Below, in pieces: positions 60,292 to 64,000 of a DNA stretch of 64,000 bases. The notes below the pieces were generated by a model. It worked only from the letters and a program-made list of their open reading frames with translations. It was not told the DNA's origin and made no database searches. Each line of letters starts with the position of its first letter. Positions within the stretch are counted from its first letter, which is position 1. This DNA comes from Candidatus Pantoea varia. GTDB taxonomy: Bacteria; Pseudomonadota; Gammaproteobacteria; Enterobacterales; Enterobacteriaceae. The stretch covers positions 62,001 through 126,000 of the forward strand of contig NZ_FOVG01000007.1 in assembly GCF_900115075.1 (NCBI RefSeq), in the 5' to 3' direction. The position numbers and the translations under genes are program-made.

Positions 60292-61421
60292 GGAGCCTCC
60301 TGCGAAAGCGCCACTTTTTCGCCAGGCTGCAGGGTGCTGACACCCGCCGTAACGACGCGTTCGCCCGGCTGGATCCCGGCAGTCACAAAGATTTGCTGTG
60401 CGTTAAAGCGGCTCAGCACTACCGGACGAAGCTGTAAGCGTGAAGCTGCATCAACGACCAGCAGCGCGGGTTTGTCTGCGAAACGGGTCAGGGCGCTGGC
60501 AGGCAGGGTGATGACTGGCGGTTGAGCATCGGGCAGGCTGACGATGACCGTGGCACCGGGTGCCATCGCCTCCGGTGGATGATTCAGCGAGATGCGCAGT
60601 CGCCACGTGCGGGTCTGCGGATCGGCCTGCGGACTGATGTCACGCACGATACCACTGGCCTGCACGCCGGGATCGGCGAGCAGCGTCACACTCAGTGGTG
60701 CCCGGTCATCAGGACGCAGCAGCGCAGGCGTGGTCAGGTCAAAGACTGCATCGCGTGCATCTCCTGCTGCCAGCGTCATCACGTTTTGTCCGGCGCTGAC
60801 CACCTGACCTGGCTGAACCGTGATGGCGGTGATCCGGCCTGCTGCAGGCGCAGTCAGCTGAGTCCAGCTGAGGTTATCCTGGGCATTTTTCAGTGCAGCT
60901 TCGCTGCTGAGCCGCCGGGACTGTGCGCTCTGCCAGTCTGCCTGGGCGCTGTCCAGCTGGCTGCGGGCGATAGCACCACCGGGCATCAGCAGCCGCATTC
61001 GATGCAGGTTAAGCGCGGCGACCCGTTCTGCGGCACGGGCGCTGTCAAGATCGGCACGCGCGCTGCTCAACTGATTACGTGACTGATCGTTTTCCAGCGC
61101 GGCCAGCGGTTGCCCGGCGCTAACGCGGTCGCCCAGTTCAGCCGTACGACTCACGACCCGTCCATCCAGTCTGAAGGCCAGCGCGACCTCTTCATGCGGG
61201 CGGATTTCGCCCGTCAGCACCAGTGACGAATCACTGCTGGGCGGCGGGGCAACCACCGTTTTAACCGGGCGGGGTGGGGCGGCAGGCGGGGCAGAATTAT
61301 TATCCCGGCAGCCGGTCATGATAAGCACGCCGAGTAGCACAAACACCACTGGCGCAAAGATCTGAACACTGAAGAGATGACGCCACACCTGGCGGGCAGC
61401 ATCCGGGATTAAATCAGTCAT
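60288..61421 (-). CDS. RND periplasmic adaptor lipoprotein (377 aa)
   Basis: Membrane-fusion protein of the pump. A lipobox LIMTGC is at 33-38, preceded by an unusually long N-terminal stretch. The lipoyl halves and the alpha-hairpin (SARADLDSARAAERVAALNLHRMRLL) follow, with the beta-barrel at the end. AAAGGAA precedes the ATG. First gene of the pump operon. Confidence 0.93.
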   Translation of the reverse strand: MTDLIPDAARQVWRHLFSVQIFAPVVFVLLGVLIMTGCRDNNSAPPAAPPRPVKTVVAPPPSSDSSLVLTGEIRPHEEVALAFRLDGRVVSRTAELGDRVSAGQPLAALENDQSRNQLSSARADLDSARAAERVAALNLHRMRLLMPGGAIARSQLDSAQADWQSAQSRRLSSEAALKNAQDNLSWTQLTAPAAGRITAITVQPGQVVSAGQNVMTLAAGDARDAVFDLTTPALLRPDDRAPLSVTLLADPGVQASGIVRDISPQADPQTRTWRLRISLNHPPEAMAPGATVIVSLPDAQPPVITLPASALTRFADKPALLVVDAASRLQLRPVVLSRFNAQQIFVTAGIQPGERVVTAGVSTLQPGEKVALSQEAP

Positions 61422-61514
61422 AACCGGGTTCCTTTAATGAGTTGTGCTCATTGAACCCGGCTTGTGTCCAGAAACGTTGCATGAACCATCAAGAAATGGT
61501 CAAGCCAGAACAAT

Positions 61515-62684
61515 TTATCTCACCGGCAGCGTTATCCCGATTAACAGGCCGCCGTCGGCAGGTAACGTGGCGTGAAGTGACCCGCCGTGTGCCTCGACGA
61601 TCGCTTTGGCTATCGACAGGCCCAGACCGCTGCCGCCGGAGTGGCGGGCACGTGAAGAGTCAGCCCGGGTAAAGCGGTCAAACAGCTGCGGCAGGAAGTC
61701 CGGCTCCACACCCTGACCGTAATCACGGAAGGTCATCGTGATCGCCTGATCATTCTGGCTGGCGGTGATCAGCAACGCGCCACCGTCGGCGGCGTAGCGC
61801 AGCGCATTTTCACAGATGATAGTCACTACCTGGCCCAGGCGGAACGCGTCGGCGTATAACAGCAGGTCGGCCTGAGGCTTGATGCGGATGACAACGCCCG
61901 CCTGCTCGGCCTGCGGCATCAACCAGCCAGTGCGCTCACGCAGTAACTCGCTGAGATTAAACCGCTCGCGGTTCAGGGTTAGCTGTCCTGCATCTGCCAG
62001 TGACAGCAAATGCAGCTCATCGATCAGGCGGCTGAGTTGCATCAGTTGCTTCATGATCATTGCCAGCTGCTGCGGCTCAGCTGGAAAGACCCCATCCAGA
62101 ATACCCTGTAACCGGCCCATCGCTGCGGTCAGTGGCGAACGAAGCTCATGCGCTATCGCCACATGTGAGGTGCGCAGCTCACGCTCGTAACGCGCCAGCT
62201 GCTGCGTCATCTGATTGAAATCTTCAGTAAAGCGCACCAGCTCCTGGGGGGCTTCTTTTACGATTACCGCCGATCGGCCAAATTCCCCTTTCGACACCGC
62301 TCGCGCGGCGCTAGCCAGCTGGCTGAACTGCACCGACAGCGGACGGGCAAAGCGCAGCGCCATCACTACCATAAACGGGATTGTGACCACCACCAGCACG
62401 ATCACGGTAAGCCAGTCGGACGAGGCAAGCGACGGATCGGAGAAGTTGATGCCCCACCACTGATCGATAATCTGATGAAAGCGCACCGGATCGCTGGCGG
62501 GATGGTGGCGCAACTGCGTGAACTCATCCAGCAGCGCGGGCGGCATCCGGTAATAGATCCAGTACGCCTGCACCGCGAAGCGCAGCCACATACAGATGGC
62601 GATCAGCACTACGCTGCCAATTGCCAGAAACAGTACCCGGACGCAGATCCAGCGCCACAGTGAGTTGTAGACGTTGTTGTTCAT
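61515..62684 (-). CDS. Sensor histidine kinase (389 aa)
   Basis: BaeS-like membrane kinase: two transmembrane helices (about 12-34 and 92-114) around a 60-residue periplasmic loop, HAMP, then the dimerisation domain with the phospho-His in VAIAHELRSPLTAAM (about 176) and the ATPase domain (N box ICENALRYA, G1 DYGQGV, G2 GGSGLGLSI). It overlaps the regulator by four bases. Confidence 0.94.
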   Translation of the reverse strand: MNNNVYNSLWRWICVRVLFLAIGSVVLIAICMWLRFAVQAYWIYYRMPPALLDEFTQLRHHPASDPVRFHQIIDQWWGINFSDPSLASSDWLTVIVLVVVTIPFMVVMALRFARPLSVQFSQLASAARAVSKGEFGRSAVIVKEAPQELVRFTEDFNQMTQQLARYERELRTSHVAIAHELRSPLTAAMGRLQGILDGVFPAEPQQLAMIMKQLMQLSRLIDELHLLSLADAGQLTLNRERFNLSELLRERTGWLMPQAEQAGVVIRIKPQADLLLYADAFRLGQVVTIICENALRYAADGGALLITASQNDQAITMTFRDYGQGVEPDFLPQLFDRFTRADSSRARHSGGSGLGLSIAKAIVEAHGGSLHATLPADGGLLIGITLPVR

Positions 62685-63376
62685 GGCTGTCTGAACCGGT
62701 AGCCGACGCTGCGAACCGCGGGTAAGACGTCAGAGATGCCAGCGACTTCCAGTTTGCGGCGCAGGTTATAAACATGCGTATCCACCACCCGCTCCAGTGC
62801 ATCGCTTTCCGGCAGACAGTGCTCCAGCAGAAACAGGCGGGTAAACGGACGCGTCGGGGCGCGCATCAGGGTAACCAGCAGGGAAAATTCGGTCGGTGTC
62901 AGATCGAGGCGGCGCGGTGATGGACTGTCGCTATCGACTACTGCGGTGAGTGCCACCGGATCCACCACTAAACCCGCCCAGCGCAGTGTTTCTGCTGTGG
63001 GGACGTGACTCTGGCTGCGGCGCAGTACTGCCTGAACGCGCGCCACCACTTCACCCGGATGATAGGGTTTGACCACGTAGTCATCCGCGCCATAGCGCAG
63101 TGCGCCGATGCGGTCCGGCGCATCACTCATCGCTGTCACCATGATCACCGGGGTATCGTCACGACGTCGCAGCGCTGCCAGCACTTCAGTGCCGTTCATG
63201 CCGGGCAGCATGATATCCAGCAGGATCAGATCGGGCTGCCAGCGTCTGGCGGCATCCAGCCCGCCGGGCCCGTCACCCGCAATCATAACCTCATAATTTT
63301 CACGTTTCAGGTAGGCCTCAAGTACGCCCGCCGCATCCGCGTCATCTTCAATAATCAGTACACGTTTTGACTGCAT
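62681..63376 (-). CDS. OmpR-family response regulator (231 aa)
   Basis: Receiver domain with phospho-Asp in DLILLDIMLPGMNG (about 53) and Lys in VVKPYHPGEV; a winged-helix DNA-binding domain at the C terminus (LTPTEFSLLVTLMR to VGYRFRQP). Forms a unit with the kinase, and most probably controls the pump or the divergent outer membrane gene; this is inference. Confidence 0.94.
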   Translation of the reverse strand: MQSKRVLIIEDDADAAGVLEAYLKRENYEVMIAGDGPGGLDAARRWQPDLILLDIMLPGMNGTEVLAALRRRDDTPVIMVTAMSDAPDRIGALRYGADDYVVKPYHPGEVVARVQAVLRRSQSHVPTAETLRWAGLVVDPVALTAVVDSDSPSPRRLDLTPTEFSLLVTLMRAPTRPFTRLFLLEHCLPESDALERVVDTHVYNLRRKLEVAGISDVLPAVRSVGYRFRQP

Positions 63377-63505
63377 TTTCGGATCACCTTGACTGTTTCT
63401 TCATAAATCCCTGGTCGTTCATTGACACTCGCCTCGCATACTCCGGCCAGTGACGCGGCACTGAATCCCTCAGCTCCGCACCTGATGTGATAATGAGGAA
63501 ACGTG

Positions 63506-64000
63506 ATGATAACCGGAAAAATAACGCTTCACATGGTCTGTTTTTCGCTGGGGTTCAGCGCCGCTGTTGCAAGAGCGGACGACAGTGCCACACCACCGCC
63601 CAGCGTGACGCTGGGTATTGCTGGTATCAATGCCCCGCGCTACAGCGGCGCAGATAAGCAACACTGGCAGCTGACCCCAATTTTTCAGGCGCGAGACGGG
63701 GCCATCTTTCTCGATTCGCAAAAGGGGATTGGCTACGATCTGCAGGCGGATAACGGGCTTTATCTGGAACATACGCTGGGCTATGGGCTGGGTCGATCTG
63801 ATCAGAACTCCTCATGGCGCGACGGTGATGACCGGCTCAGGGGCATGGGAAATATCGACGCCACGGTTAACACCGCGCTGGCAATAGGATGGTCAGTTAC
63901 GCCATGGTTTGTGCTTGAGGGCAAAGCGACGCTGCCGTTAAGTGATGGTCAGGGTGTGCAGTATCGGACTTCCGTGACCCTGATCCCCTGGCAGACCAGC
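63506..64000 (+). CDS. MipA/OmpV-family outer membrane protein (3' end cut by the window)
   Basis: The window ends inside the gene; 165 codons are present. GAGGAA lies 5 bases before the ATG. A signal peptide (about residues 1-24, ending ARA before DD) is followed by VTLGIAGINAPRYSGADKQHWQLTPIF and GYDLQADNGLYLEHTLGY, the typical start of MipA/OmpV barrels. MipA scaffolds peptidoglycan enzymes in E. coli; other OmpV-like members are stress porins. It is divergent from the two-component operon, a common arrangement for its regulated target. Confidence 0.85.
   Translation, partial: MITGKITLHMVCFSLGFSAAVARADDSATPPPSVTLGIAGINAPRYSGADKQHWQLTPIFQARDGAIFLDSQKGIGYDLQADNGLYLEHTLGYGLGRSDQNSSWRDGDDRLRGMGNIDATVNTALAIGWSVTPWFVLEGKATLPLSDGQGVQYRTSVTLIPWQTS

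Overview
The window looks like part of a large low-copy plasmid of a plant-associated enterobacterium, most likely Pantoea or a close relative in the Erwiniaceae (inference from protein style and gene content; no database search was possible). It carries a RepFIB-type replication region (initiator gene with iterons on both sides), a P1/F-type parAB partition operon, a complete sucrose operon and many signalling genes. No transposase, rRNA, tRNA or CRISPR array was seen.

Layout. 1-6.4 kb: a metallo-beta-lactamase-fold protein, two chemoreceptors (the second with a clear sigma-28 promoter), and two small unknown genes, one behind a LexA box. 6.4-14.7 kb: a light and cyclic-di-GMP block with two BLUF-EAL proteins, a GAF-GGDEF-EAL protein, and small stress-type genes (CsbD, Hsp20, DUF3606, DUF1471, a helix-turn-helix protein). 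14.7-21.4 kb: replication and partition, with about 20 iterons, repA, DnaA-box/GATC modules, an AT-rich gene-free stretch, parA, parB and a 38-bp palindrome. 21.5-28.1 kb: scrK, scrYAB and scrR with three ScrR operators. 28.1-32.1 kb: P450 plus secreted chorismate mutase, two small unknown genes, an acetyltransferase. 32.5-40.8 kb: a second cyclic-di-GMP block (diguanylate cyclase, a paralogue of the GAF-EAL protein, chemoreceptor, a paralogue of the helix-turn-helix protein, GAF-PAS-GGDEF-EAL protein with a probable CTG start). 40.8-49.1 kb: acetyltransferase, flavin-type oxidase fold, fused DUF2382 protein, wrecked higBA, UvrA-like ATPase, yefM-yoeB, a second metallo-beta-lactamase-fold protein. 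49.3-52.5 kb: citrate transporter and an orphan flagellin with its own sigma-28 promoter. 52.6-56.9 kb: budABC with divergent budR (acetoin/2,3-butanediol). 57-64 kb: RND efflux pump, adaptor, two-component system and the start of a MipA/OmpV-type outer membrane protein.

How it fits together. Much of the window serves sensing and the choice between motile and sessile life: three chemoreceptors, a flagellin, and six proteins with GGDEF and/or EAL domains whose inputs include blue light, GAF and PAS ligands and a periplasmic sensor. Two sigma-28 promoters would tie the plasmid flagellin and one receptor to the chromosomal flagellar cascade. The rest supplies carbon use (sucrose, citrate), overflow metabolism (acetoin), stress defence, efflux and plasmid upkeep. 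Three paralogous pairs (BLUF-EAL, GAF-EAL, 79-residue helix-turn-helix) suggest internal duplication followed by divergence.
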